DNA from: LGRD01 sp031382215
GTDB lineage: Bacteria > Pseudomonadota > Gammaproteobacteria > Burkholderiales > Burkholderiaceae_C
NCBI GenBank assembly: GCA_031382215.1
Contig: JANMYQ010000193.1
Location: 1-64,000, forward strand
Direction: 5' to 3'
DNA length: 64,000 bases
Shown: piece by piece, positions 27,231-34,857 of the stretch
Layout: the number at the start of each line of letters is the position of its first letter
How positions within the stretch are numbered: the first letter of the stretch is position 1
Translations under genes and position numbers: made by a program
Notes under the pieces: generated by a model
What the model saw: the letters and a program-made list of their open reading frames with translations, nothing else
Databases searched by the model: none
Told to the model about the DNA's origin: nothing

Positions 27231-27384
27231 GCAGGACGATCCATTGCAATTGCCCCTGTTTTGACTCGTATTGTATCGGCCATCTTGACAGAATAGCCAC
27301 ACTTGACTCCCTTATGACCTGCTATAGATATCATGCGGATCTTGGTTGCAGCCGACTCGCTGCCGCATCCGCTACAGATTGCCC
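27231..27384. promoter_or_regulatory. Divergent promoter region of the photolyase cluster
   Basis: AT-richer than its surroundings. Three TTGAC units in the same orientation lie at 27261-27265, 27285-27289 and 27303-27307. TTGACT at 27303-27308 with TAGATA (27325-27330, spacer 16) could be a sigma-70 promoter for the photolyase operon. On the minus strand TACAAT (27270-27275) could be the -10 of the regulator gene. The repeated units may be operators for the MerR-like protein. Not experimentally supported. Confidence 0.45.
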
Positions 27385-27552
27385 ATGACAACACCCGTCT
27401 CTGCGTTCCGCGGCAACAAGGCCGCCCTGCCCAGCAAGCCCTGCGTGGCTTGCGGACGGCCCATGAGCTGGCGGCGCCGCTGGGCCCGCACCTGGGACGA
27501 GGTGAAGTTCTGCTCCGATGCCTGCCGCCGTGCCAAGGGCGCACGTGGCTGA
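27385..27552 (+). CDS. DUF2256 zinc-ribbon protein
   Basis: 55 residues. Matches DUF2256: LPSKPCVACGRPMSWRRRWA, then WDEVKFCSDACRR, giving a CxxC...CxxxC pattern expected to bind zinc. The family is strongly associated with photolyase/cryptochrome genes in proteobacteria but its function is unknown. It overlaps the following photolyase-like gene by eight bases, so the two are probably translationally coupled. It is the first gene of the rightward cluster. Confidence 0.85.
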   Translation: MTTPVSAFRGNKAALPSKPCVACGRPMSWRRRWARTWDEVKFCSDACRRAKGARG

Positions 27553-29095
27553 ACTGCGCCGCCTGGTGATCGTGCTGGGCGACCAGCTCGACCTGGACGC
27601 CGCCGCGTTCGACGGCTTCGACGCCGCGCACGACGCGGTGTGGATGGCCGAGCTTGCTGACGAATCGACGCACGTTTGGTCCAGCAAGCCGCGCACGGTC
27701 ATGTTCCTGGCAGCGATGCGCCATTTCGCGCTGGCCCTGCGCGCAGGCGGCCGGCCCCTGCACCACACCCGGCTGGACGACCCCGCCAATCACGGCAGCC
27801 TGCAGGCGCAGTTGCACGCCGACGTCGAACGCCTGCGCCCCACCGGCCTGGTGATGACGGCGCCGGGCGACTGGCGTGTGCTGCAGACGATCAAACGCGT
27901 GGCGCAGACGCACGGCTTGCCGCTGGACATCCGCGAGGACCGCCACTTCTATTGCAGCGTGCGCGAGTTCGCGGCGCACGCGCGCGGCCGCAAGTCACTG
28001 CGCATGGAGTACTTCTACCGCGAGATGCGCAAGCGCCACGGCGTGCTGATGCAGGGCGCCGCGGGTGACCAGCCCGAAGGCGGCCAGTGGAACTTCGACG
28101 CCGACAACCGCGAAGCCTTTGGCGCTGCCGGCCCCGGCACCGTGCCGAAGCGCGCAACATTCGCGCCCGATGCACTGACGGGTGAGGTGATCGCGCTGGT
28201 CGAGGCGCGCTTCCCCACGCACCCCGGGCAGCTGCAAGACTTCGCCTGGCCGGTGACGCGGGATCAAGCGCTCGTGGCCCTGCAGACCTTCATCACCGAG
28301 CGCCTGCCGCTGTTCGGCCGCTACCAGGACGCGATGTGGCCCGGCGAGCCCTGGCTGTATCACGCGCACCTGGCCGCGGCGCTGAACCTCAAGCTGCTGC
28401 AAGCGCGCGAGGTGGTGAATGCCGCCGTGGCCGCGTACCGCGCGGGCGCGGCGCCGCTGGCCAGCGTGGAAGGCTTCGTGCGCCAGATCCTCGGCTGGCG
28501 CGAGTACGTGCGTGGCATCTACTGGACCCGCATGCCCGGCTACGCCGAGCTCAACGCGCTCGACGCGCAGCAAAACCTGCCGGCCTGGTACTGGACCGGC
28601 ACCACCGACATGGCGTGTCTGCGCGAGGCGCTCACGCAGACGCTGCAGCATGGTTACGCCCACCACATCCAGCGCCTGATGGTCACCGGCCTGTTTGCGT
28701 TGATGTACGGCGTGCAGCCGCAGCAGGTGCATGCCTGGTACCTGGCGGTTTACGTCGATGCGGTGGAGTGGGTCGAGTTGCCCAACACCCTGGGCATGAG
28801 CCAGTACGCCGATGGCGGCCTGATGGCCAGCAAGCCCTACGTGGCCACCGGCAAGTACATCCAGCGCATGAGCCCGCACTGCAAGGCTTGCCGTTACGAC
28901 CCCGCGCAACGCGTTGGCGACGACGCCTGCCCGTTCACCACGCTGTACTGGGACTTCCTGATGCGCCACGAGGCCGCGCTGGCCGGCAACCCGCGCATGG
29001 CGCTGCAGGTGAAGAACGTGGCGCGCCTGGACGACGCACAGAAGCAGGCCATTCGCGAACGTGCTGCGGCCATCCGCAGTGGTGAGGTGGCATGA
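27545..29095 (+). CDS. Iron-sulfur bacterial cryptochrome/photolyase (FeS-BCP)
   Basis: 516 residues. The N-terminal alpha/beta domain starts LVIVLGDQLDLD. The FAD-binding domain carries GRYQDAMW, ILGWREYVRGIYW and WVELPNTLGMSQYADGGLMASKPYVATG. Cys358, Cys446, Cys449 and Cys462 have the spacing 88/3/13 of the [4Fe-4S] cysteines of Agrobacterium PhrB (350/438/441/454). PhrB-type proteins repair (6-4) photoproducts. GTG at 27545 is chosen as the start because AAGGG lies five bases upstream; an ATG at 27518 lacks such a site. Confidence 0.9.
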   Translation: MAELRRLVIVLGDQLDLDAAAFDGFDAAHDAVWMAELADESTHVWSSKPRTVMFLAAMRHFALALRAGGRPLHHTRLDDPANHGSLQAQLHADVERLRPTGLVMTAPGDWRVLQTIKRVAQTHGLPLDIREDRHFYCSVREFAAHARGRKSLRMEYFYREMRKRHGVLMQGAAGDQPEGGQWNFDADNREAFGAAGPGTVPKRATFAPDALTGEVIALVEARFPTHPGQLQDFAWPVTRDQALVALQTFITERLPLFGRYQDAMWPGEPWLYHAHLAAALNLKLLQAREVVNAAVAAYRAGAAPLASVEGFVRQILGWREYVRGIYWTRMPGYAELNALDAQQNLPAWYWTGTTDMACLREALTQTLQHGYAHHIQRLMVTGLFALMYGVQPQQVHAWYLAVYVDAVEWVELPNTLGMSQYADGGLMASKPYVATGKYIQRMSPHCKACRYDPAQRVGDDACPFTTLYWDFLMRHEAALAGNPRMALQVKNVARLDDAQKQAIRERAAAIRSGEVA

Positions 29096-29190
29096 GCGCG
29101 CGTGGCCGTTCCAAAGCGCTCATCCCGGAGCGCGCAGCGCGGAGGTTTGGCCCAGTGAGCGCGCGTGGCCGTTCCGGTGCAGCGCGGAGG
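29093..29190 (+). repeat. Direct repeat carrying ribosome-binding sites
   Basis: TGAGCGCGCGTGGCCGTTCC occurs at 29093-29112 and again at 29156-29175, and GCAGCGCGGAGG occurs at 29134-29145 and 29179-29190. The second GGAGG is the ribosome-binding site of the next gene. This looks like a partial duplication of a translation-initiation region. A similar GCGCAGCACGGAGGTTTC unit precedes the MATE gene near 1749, so the unit may be a dispersed element. Confidence 0.6.
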
Positions 29191-29198
29191 GTCCTCCC

Positions 29199-30434
29199 AT
29201 GAACAGGGTCGACCTTCTTGAGGGCGCACAAGGGGCCTGGGCCGACTCGCTGCCCCCGACACGCAGTGCGGCGCTGGCGCGGATCGCCCGCGTGCGGCCC
29301 GCTGCGTATGCGCGCACGCGCAACCACCTCGACGGGGCGGTCACAGGCCTTTCGCCCTACATCACCCACGGCATGGTCACGCTGCGCGAGGTGCTGGCCG
29401 GCGTGCTGCAGCGCGGGCCTCTGGAGGTGCAGCACAAGCTGGTGTTCGAACTCGGCTGGCGAGAGTTCTTCCGCCATGCCTGGGGCCACTTGGGCGACGG
29501 CATCCTGCGTTCGCTGCACGCTGGCCCGCGCCCCGACGACGCCTGCGAGCCTTTGCTGCCGGCCGACATCCGCGAGGCGCGCACCGGCGTGCCAGCCATC
29601 GACGAGGCCGTGCGCACGCTCTATGCCACCGGCACGCTGCACAACCACGCGCGCATGTGGCTGGCCAGCTACGTGGTGCACCAGCGCCACGTGCATTGGC
29701 GCGCGGGGGCCGACTGGCTGGTGGCGCACCTGCTCGATGGTGACCTCGCGAGCAACCACCTCAGCTGGCAGTGGGTGGCCGGCACCGGCAGCCACAAGCC
29801 CTACCTGTTCAATGCCGACAACGTGGCGCGCTACGCGCCCGAGCACTGGCACAGCGCAGGCACCGTCATCGACCAGCCCTACGATGTGCTGGACCGAATC
29901 GCCCGTGGCGCACGCGCCACGAAGTCGATGGCCGCCACACGCGCGACTGACAAAGCTGCCACGCCCGAGCCGCCACTGCTCACCGCACCGCCCGCGGGCC
30001 TGGGGCCGCACGCGCCCGATGCCGCCACCGTCGAACGGCTGCGTGGCCGCGAGGTCTGGCTCGTGCACCCGTGGGCGTTGCGTGCGCCGCCGGCCGAACT
30101 GCCAGAGGGCGCCGCGGTCATCGGCGTCTACGTGCGTGAACACCACGAGGCCTGGCCCTGGCCCGAGGCCCGCTGGCGTTGGGTCGATGCCGCGATGGCC
30201 GCGGTGGCGCCGGAACGCTGGACCGTCGATGCCACCACCCTCGCCGCCGTGCTGGCCGGCGCAAAGTGCGTGCGCAGCGTCGACGACCCGCACCTCACGC
30301 GGTGGCTGCAGCACGGCATGCAGCTCGACGCCGCGCCGACCTTGTTCCCGCCCGTGGAGCGGCGCTGCGATAGTTTTTCGCAGTGGTGGACCCGAACCAC
30401 GCGCGGGCTGAAACATGCCGAGGAGTTGCTGTGA
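29199..30434 (+). CDS. Photolyase-like protein with permuted domain order
   Basis: 411 residues. Residues 20-245 are the FAD-binding helical domain that forms the C-terminal half of ordinary photolyases: LSPYITHGMVTLREVL, FELGWREFFRHAW, RMWLASYVVH, DGD at 180-182, Asn186 and WQW at 190-192, then AGTGSHKPY. A linker of about 35 residues is followed by a 125-residue segment (REVWLVHPWALRAP, VIGVYVREHHEAWP) resembling the N-terminal antenna domain. The order is thus reversed. Whether it repairs DNA, senses light, or acts as a partner of the adjacent FeS protein is unknown. ATG at 29199 follows GGAGG. Confidence 0.75.
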   Translation: MNRVDLLEGAQGAWADSLPPTRSAALARIARVRPAAYARTRNHLDGAVTGLSPYITHGMVTLREVLAGVLQRGPLEVQHKLVFELGWREFFRHAWGHLGDGILRSLHAGPRPDDACEPLLPADIREARTGVPAIDEAVRTLYATGTLHNHARMWLASYVVHQRHVHWRAGADWLVAHLLDGDLASNHLSWQWVAGTGSHKPYLFNADNVARYAPEHWHSAGTVIDQPYDVLDRIARGARATKSMAATRATDKAATPEPPLLTAPPAGLGPHAPDAATVERLRGREVWLVHPWALRAPPAELPEGAAVIGVYVREHHEAWPWPEARWRWVDAAMAAVAPERWTVDATTLAAVLAGAKCVRSVDDPHLTRWLQHGMQLDAAPTLFPPVERRCDSFSQWWTRTTRGLKHAEELL

Positions 30435-31420
30435 ACCCCCGCCCACCCTCCGAGACGCTCACGGTGCTGTTCGATGGCGCCTGCCCGCTGTGCCGACGAG
30501 AAATCGCCCACGTGCAGGGCCTGGCGCTACGACAGGGCGACAGCGCGTTGTGCTTTGTGGACGTCAACCGCGCTGACGCCGATGCCACTCTCGCCAACGA
30601 TCGAGCCGCGCTGCTGGCGCGCTTCCATGTGCAGCGCGCCGATGGCACGCGCTTGCACGGCGCCGCCGCCTTTGTCCCGATGTGGGGCCGGCTGCCAGGC
30701 TGGCGCTGGCTCGCGCGGCTGGCCCGCCTGCCCGGCATGATGGCCCTGCTGGAGGGGGCCTACAGCGGCTTCCTGCGCCTGCGGCCGACGCTGCAGGCCG
30801 TGGCTCGCCTTCTCGAACCTGCTCCGGAACCTGAGCCGGAACCTGCACCGGAACCTGCGCAGAAGCCGGCACCGGAATCGACATCAGGCCTGTCGCTTCA
30901 CATGGAGCGCGAACTCCGCTCCGACCACGCTGGCGAGACCGGCGCCGTGTTCATCTACCGCGGCATTGTCGCAATCGCCGCGTGGCGCGGCGATGCCGAG
31001 CTGCTCGCATTCGCGCGCCGCCATGGCGATACCGAGGCCGAGCATCTGCGGCTCGTCGAGGCCTGGTTGCCGCCGCACAGGCGCAGCCGCCTGCTCGGGC
31101 CCTGGCGGCTGGCTGGCTGGCTGACCGGCGCGCTGCCGGCTCTGGTCGGCCCGCGTGCGGTGCACGCCACCATCGCCGCGGTCGAGACTTTTGTCGACCA
31201 CCACTACCAGCAGCAGATCGATCACCTGCAGCGCCGCGGCGGCCCCGACGGGCTGCTGCCGCTGCTGCAACGCTGCCAGGCCGACGAGCGCCACCATCGC
31301 CAGGAGGCCGAGCAGGCCGTGGCGCGGGCCGGCGCCGGGCTGCCGTGGCCGTTGCGCGTCTGGTGCGCGATGGTGGGCGCCGGCTCGGCCGCCGCCGTGG
31401 TGCTGGCGCGCCGCATTTGA
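30431..31420 (+). CDS. DCC (DUF393) domain fused to COQ7-like diiron protein
   Basis: 329 residues. Residues 10-125 form a DCC/DUF393 thioredoxin-like domain with FDGACPLC (Cys18, Cys21). A Pro/Glu linker (129-150) joins it to a COQ7-type ferritin-like domain whose diiron ligands are visible: Glu169 (DHAGETGA), Glu202 and His205 (EAEH), Glu252, Glu286 and His289 (ERHH). COQ7 hydroxylates demethoxyubiquinone in ubiquinone synthesis. The GTG start at 30431 overlaps the preceding stop by four bases and has GAGGAG. The fused DCC may deliver electrons or hold a redox disulfide (inference). Confidence 0.8.
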   Translation: MNPRPPSETLTVLFDGACPLCRREIAHVQGLALRQGDSALCFVDVNRADADATLANDRAALLARFHVQRADGTRLHGAAAFVPMWGRLPGWRWLARLARLPGMMALLEGAYSGFLRLRPTLQAVARLLEPAPEPEPEPAPEPAQKPAPESTSGLSLHMERELRSDHAGETGAVFIYRGIVAIAAWRGDAELLAFARRHGDTEAEHLRLVEAWLPPHRRSRLLGPWRLAGWLTGALPALVGPRAVHATIAAVETFVDHHYQQQIDHLQRRGGPDGLLPLLQRCQADERHHRQEAEQAVARAGAGLPWPLRVWCAMVGAGSAAAVVLARRI

Positions 31421-31451
31421 GCGCGGCACCTCCTCTTCACAAGGAATCAAC

Positions 31452-32189
31452 ATGATCCACAACAACATCGCCCTCGTCACAGGCGCACGCGGAGGCATCG
31501 GCCGCGTGCTGGTGGCGCGGCTGCGCGCACGCGGCCTGCGCGTGGCCGCCGTGGGCCGCGACGCCGCTTCGCTGGCCGACCTGCCGGCCGAGGCCCACAT
31601 CGCCGCCGACACCACCACGCCGGACGGCGCTGCCGCCGCCTTCAAGGCATGCCACGAGCAGCTGGGCGCCGCGCCGTCCTGGTTGGCGCACGCGGTGGGC
31701 AGCACCTTGATCGCACCGCTGCACCGCACCAAGGTCGAGGCCGCGCGCGAGGTGCTGCGCGTCAACCTCGAGAGCAGCCTGTGGACGCTGCAGGCCTGGA
31801 TCGCTGCCCTGGAGGGCGCGCCTGGCGCGGCGGTCTTCGTGAGTTCGGTGGTGGCGCGCATCGGCGTCGCCAATCACGAGGCCATCGCCGTCGCCAAGGG
31901 CGGTGTGGAGGCGCTGGTGCGCTCGGCCGCCGCCACCTACGCCGCGCAGGGCCTGCGCATCAACGCCGTCGCACCCGGCATGACCGAAACGCCGATGACC
32001 GCGGGCTTGCTCAAGCTGCCCGCCATGCGCGAAGGGGCCGGCAAGCAGTACCCGCTGGGCGGCGTGCAGACCGCCGATGACGTGGCCGCGGTGATGGACT
32101 GGCTGCTGTCGCCCGACGCGGCACGGCTGACCGGCCAGGTGATTGCGGTCGATGGTGGCTTCACGACCGTGCGGCCGCTGGTGAAGTAG
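31452..32189 (+). CDS. SDR-fold protein without catalytic tyrosine
   Basis: 245 residues of short-chain dehydrogenase fold: TGARGGIG near residues 10-17, AGMTETPM and GQVIAVDGGF. The usual YxxxK is replaced: Lys149 is present (NHEAIAVAKGG) but Ile145 stands where the catalytic Tyr should be. A group with the NHEAIAxAK signature is common near photolyase genes and may have a different activity or bind nucleotide only. AAGGAA precedes the ATG. It lies 31 bases after the COQ7 fusion gene. Confidence 0.75.
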   Translation: MIHNNIALVTGARGGIGRVLVARLRARGLRVAAVGRDAASLADLPAEAHIAADTTTPDGAAAAFKACHEQLGAAPSWLAHAVGSTLIAPLHRTKVEAAREVLRVNLESSLWTLQAWIAALEGAPGAAVFVSSVVARIGVANHEAIAVAKGGVEALVRSAAATYAAQGLRINAVAPGMTETPMTAGLLKLPAMREGAGKQYPLGGVQTADDVAAVMDWLLSPDAARLTGQVIAVDGGFTTVRPLVK

Positions 32190-32212
32190 CCGCAGGCACG
32201 GAGCCGGGAATC

Positions 32213-33721
32213 GTGGCTGGCGCCGTCGTCTGGTTCAAGCGTGACCTGCGCGTGGCCGACCACGCGCCGTTGGCCGAAGCTTCGTGCTGCGACGCTGCGC
32301 TGGCGCTCTTCATCATCGAACCCGCCTGGCTGGGCAGCCCCGAATGCTACCCCCGGCACGTGGCCTGGCTGCTGAAATGCCTGGCGCCGCTGCGCGATGC
32401 TCTTGCCGCGCGCGGGCTGCCGCTGCTGGTGCGCACGGGCGAGGCCGTCGAGGTGCTGGGCGCGCTGCGGCAAGTGTTCGCCTTCTCCCACCTGTTCAGC
32501 CACGAGGAGACCGGGCCCGGCTGGAGCTACGAGCGCGACAAGGCGGTGGCGCGCTGGTGCGGTGCGCACGGCGTGGCCTGGACCGAGTGGCCGCAGACCG
32601 GCGTGGTGCGCCGCCTGAAGGATCGTCGCGGCTGGGCCGCCCGCTGGCAGAAGCGCATGGACTCGTCTTGTGTGCCCGCACCGACCGGCTTTCGTGCCGC
32701 GCCGGGCTTCGCGGTTTCATCGACGCATTTGGAGTTGCCCACGCTGCGTGAGCTGGGCGTGCTGCTTGCGCCGCAGCCGCCCCCGGCCGGCGAGTCAGCG
32801 GCGCAGGCGATGCTGGCCAGCTTTCTCGGCGGCCGTGCGCTCGGCTACCGGCAGCACCTGTCGAGCCCACTCACGGCAGAGACGGGCTGCAGCCGCCTCT
32901 CGGAACACCTTGCTTTCGGCACGCTGTCGATACGTACCGTGCACCAGGCCACAGAGGCCGCCATTCGCAGCACCTCGAGCCGCGAACTCGCCCATGGTCT
33001 GCGTGGTTTTGCCGGCCGACTGCGCTGGCATTGCCACTTCATGCAGAAACTGGAGGACGAGCCGGCCATCGAGTGGCGCAACTTTGCGCGCACAGCCGAC
33101 GGGCTTCGTCCGGGCGACGGCACCGAGATGCGACCGATCGATCGCGAGCGCCTGCAGGCCTGGCGCGAGGGCCGCACCGGCTTCCCGATGGTGGACGCCT
33201 GCATGCGCCAGCTCGTGGCCACCGGCTGGTTGAACTTCCGCATGCGAGCGCTGCTCGTCAGCTTCGCGGCCTATCACCTGTGGCTGCATTGGCGCGAGCC
33301 GGGCCTGTTCCTCGCGCAGCAGTTCCTGGACTTCGAGCCCGGCATCCACTGGAGCCAGATGCAGATGCAGTCGGGCACCACCGGCATCAACTCCCTGCGC
33401 ATCTACTTGCCGTCCAAGCAGGCCCTTGACCAGGACCCGCAAGGCCTGTACGTGCGGCAATGGGTGCCGGAGTTCGGCACCGCCGCCTACCCGCCGCCCA
33501 TCGTCGACGAGCGCAGCGCGGTGACCGCCGCCAAACAGCAGCTTTACGGCCTTCGCCAGACGCGCGAGGCCCACGACGAAGCCGGCGCCATCCAGCACAA
33601 GCACGGCTCGCGCAAGAGCGGCCTGCCGCCCTCTGGCAACCGGGCTCGGCGCACGCGCAAGGCCGGCAGCGACTCAGCTGAAACCCTCCCGGCAGACGAC
33701 ACGCAGGGCCGCCTGTTCTGA
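32213..33721 (+). CDS. Cryptochrome/photolyase family protein, divergent
   Basis: 502 residues. An N-terminal alpha/beta domain (VVWFKRDLRVADHAPL) and a C-terminal FAD domain (GFAGRLRWHCHFMQKLEDEP, GFPMVDACMRQLVATGWLNFRMR) are recognisable. The usual DGDxAxNxxxWQW segment reads EPGIHWSQMQMQSGTTGIN, placing it in a subfamily distinct from CPD photolyases. Function, repair or light sensing, is uncertain. Start GTG 32213 with GGAG upstream. The C-terminal 60 residues are basic and low-complexity. Last gene of the cluster, 54 bases before gmk. Confidence 0.85.
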   Translation: MAGAVVWFKRDLRVADHAPLAEASCCDAALALFIIEPAWLGSPECYPRHVAWLLKCLAPLRDALAARGLPLLVRTGEAVEVLGALRQVFAFSHLFSHEETGPGWSYERDKAVARWCGAHGVAWTEWPQTGVVRRLKDRRGWAARWQKRMDSSCVPAPTGFRAAPGFAVSSTHLELPTLRELGVLLAPQPPPAGESAAQAMLASFLGGRALGYRQHLSSPLTAETGCSRLSEHLAFGTLSIRTVHQATEAAIRSTSSRELAHGLRGFAGRLRWHCHFMQKLEDEPAIEWRNFARTADGLRPGDGTEMRPIDRERLQAWREGRTGFPMVDACMRQLVATGWLNFRMRALLVSFAAYHLWLHWREPGLFLAQQFLDFEPGIHWSQMQMQSGTTGINSLRIYLPSKQALDQDPQGLYVRQWVPEFGTAAYPPPIVDERSAVTAAKQQLYGLRQTREAHDEAGAIQHKHGSRKSGLPPSGNRARRTRKAGSDSAETLPADDTQGRLF

Positions 33722-33775
33722 TGGCTGAGATTGCTTCCGTGCCATGACCGCACCAGCTACATTCACGGGGCCCGA

Positions 33776-34417
33776 ATGACACGCATCGAGTCGCGCATGG
33801 ACTACCCCGGAAATCTCTTCGTCGTGGCCGCGCCCAGCGGGGCCGGAAAGTCCAGCCTGGTCAAGTCGCTGCTCGAGTTGGACCATCAGCTGGTGGTGTC
33901 GATTTCGCACACCACGCGCGAGCCGCGCGGCCAGGAGCAGCAAGACCGGGAATACCACTTCATCGATGAGCCCGCTTTCCGCGCGATGGTCGCGCAAGGC
34001 GACTTCTTCGAGTGGGCCGAGGTGCACGGCCACCTGTACGGCACCTCGCGCGCGGCGATCGAAGAGCGCATCAAGGGCGGCCAGGACGTGGTGCTCGAGA
34101 TCGACTGGCAAGGCGCGCTGCAGATCAAGAAGCTGTTTCCGAACGCGGTGCTGATCTTCATCCTGCCGCCGAGCTGGAGCGAACTGCTGCAGCGGCTGCA
34201 GCGGCGCGGTGAAGACCGGCCCGAGGTGATCGAGCAGCGCATGGCCAATGCGCGCATCGAGGTGGCGCAGGCCCGCCACTTCGACTTCGTTATAATCAAT
34301 TCCCTTTTCGAGGCGGCAGTCTTCGACCTGAAGACGATCGTTCACTCGCAGCGCCTCAAGTACGCTGCGCAGCTCCGAAGCAAAGCGGCCGTCTTCGCCG
34401 CCCTCGACCTCCGCTGA
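33776..34417 (+). CDS. gmk: Guanylate kinase
   Basis: 213 residues. P-loop APSGAGKSS and the guanylate-binding segment ISHTTREPRGQE, YHFIDE and EIDWQGALQI are intact. Converts GMP to GDP. The start at 33776 (MTRIESRMDYPGN) is preferred; MDYPGN at 33797 is an alternative. It heads gmk-rpoZ-spoT. The gene immediately upstream is a photolyase, so transcription could read through into this essential gene; no strong promoter is seen in the 54-base gap. Confidence 0.94.
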   Translation: MTRIESRMDYPGNLFVVAAPSGAGKSSLVKSLLELDHQLVVSISHTTREPRGQEQQDREYHFIDEPAFRAMVAQGDFFEWAEVHGHLYGTSRAAIEERIKGGQDVVLEIDWQGALQIKKLFPNAVLIFILPPSWSELLQRLQRRGEDRPEVIEQRMANARIEVAQARHFDFVIINSLFEAAVFDLKTIVHSQRLKYAAQLRSKAAVFAALDLR

Positions 34418-34460
34418 AGCGCTTGTTCAGCCCTTTGTTCACACCGATTGGAAGCTTGCC

Positions 34461-34664
34461 ATGGCCCGCATCACCGTTGAAGACTGCCTCGTCAAGATCC
34501 CCAACCGCTTTCAGTTGGTGCTTGCCGCCACCTACCGCGCACGCATGCTGAGCCAGGGCCACGCGCCGAAGATCGAAACCAAGAACAAGCCGGGCGTGAC
34601 TGCCTTGCGCGAGATCGCCGCCGGCGAGATCGGCATCGAGATGCTGCGCAAAGTGCCGGTCTAG
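34461..34664 (+). CDS. rpoZ: RNA polymerase omega subunit
   Basis: 67 residues, standard length. MARITVEDCLVKIPNRFQLVL and ALREIAAGEIG are characteristic. Omega aids assembly of beta-prime and forms part of the ppGpp-binding site, which fits its location between gmk and spoT. The N-terminal motif needed for contact with beta-prime is intact. Confidence 0.96.
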   Translation: MARITVEDCLVKIPNRFQLVLAATYRARMLSQGHAPKIETKNKPGVTALREIAAGEIGIEMLRKVPV

Positions 34665-34857
34665 AGCTCATAGCGAAGGGCGAGGGGCCCCGTTCACGGG
34701 GATCGACCAGCGTCGAGATCGGCGAAGGAGCGGGCTCGATGCCCGCGACTGAGAAACAACGGTCGGGTTATCGCTGCACTTCGTCAATGAGCTTTCCCCT
34801 CTAGGGCTTCCCCTGCCGTACGCCCCTCGCACGGGCAAACCGCGCTAAATTCGGGTC
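34665..34857 (+). other. Intergenic region rpoZ-spoT with two hairpins
   Basis: 193 bases without a gene. CCCCG/CGGGG with TTCA loop (34688-34701) and GCGGGC/GCCCGC with TCGAT loop (34730-34746) are visible. Neither is followed by a T-run, so they are not typical terminators. A spoT promoter may lie here but I cannot place one with confidence. Confidence 0.35.

Noticed and set aside
27185..27385. Cobalamin riboswitch or CarH-type operator in the photolyase promoter
   Set aside because: No B12-box-like sequence and no clear CarH palindrome was seen.
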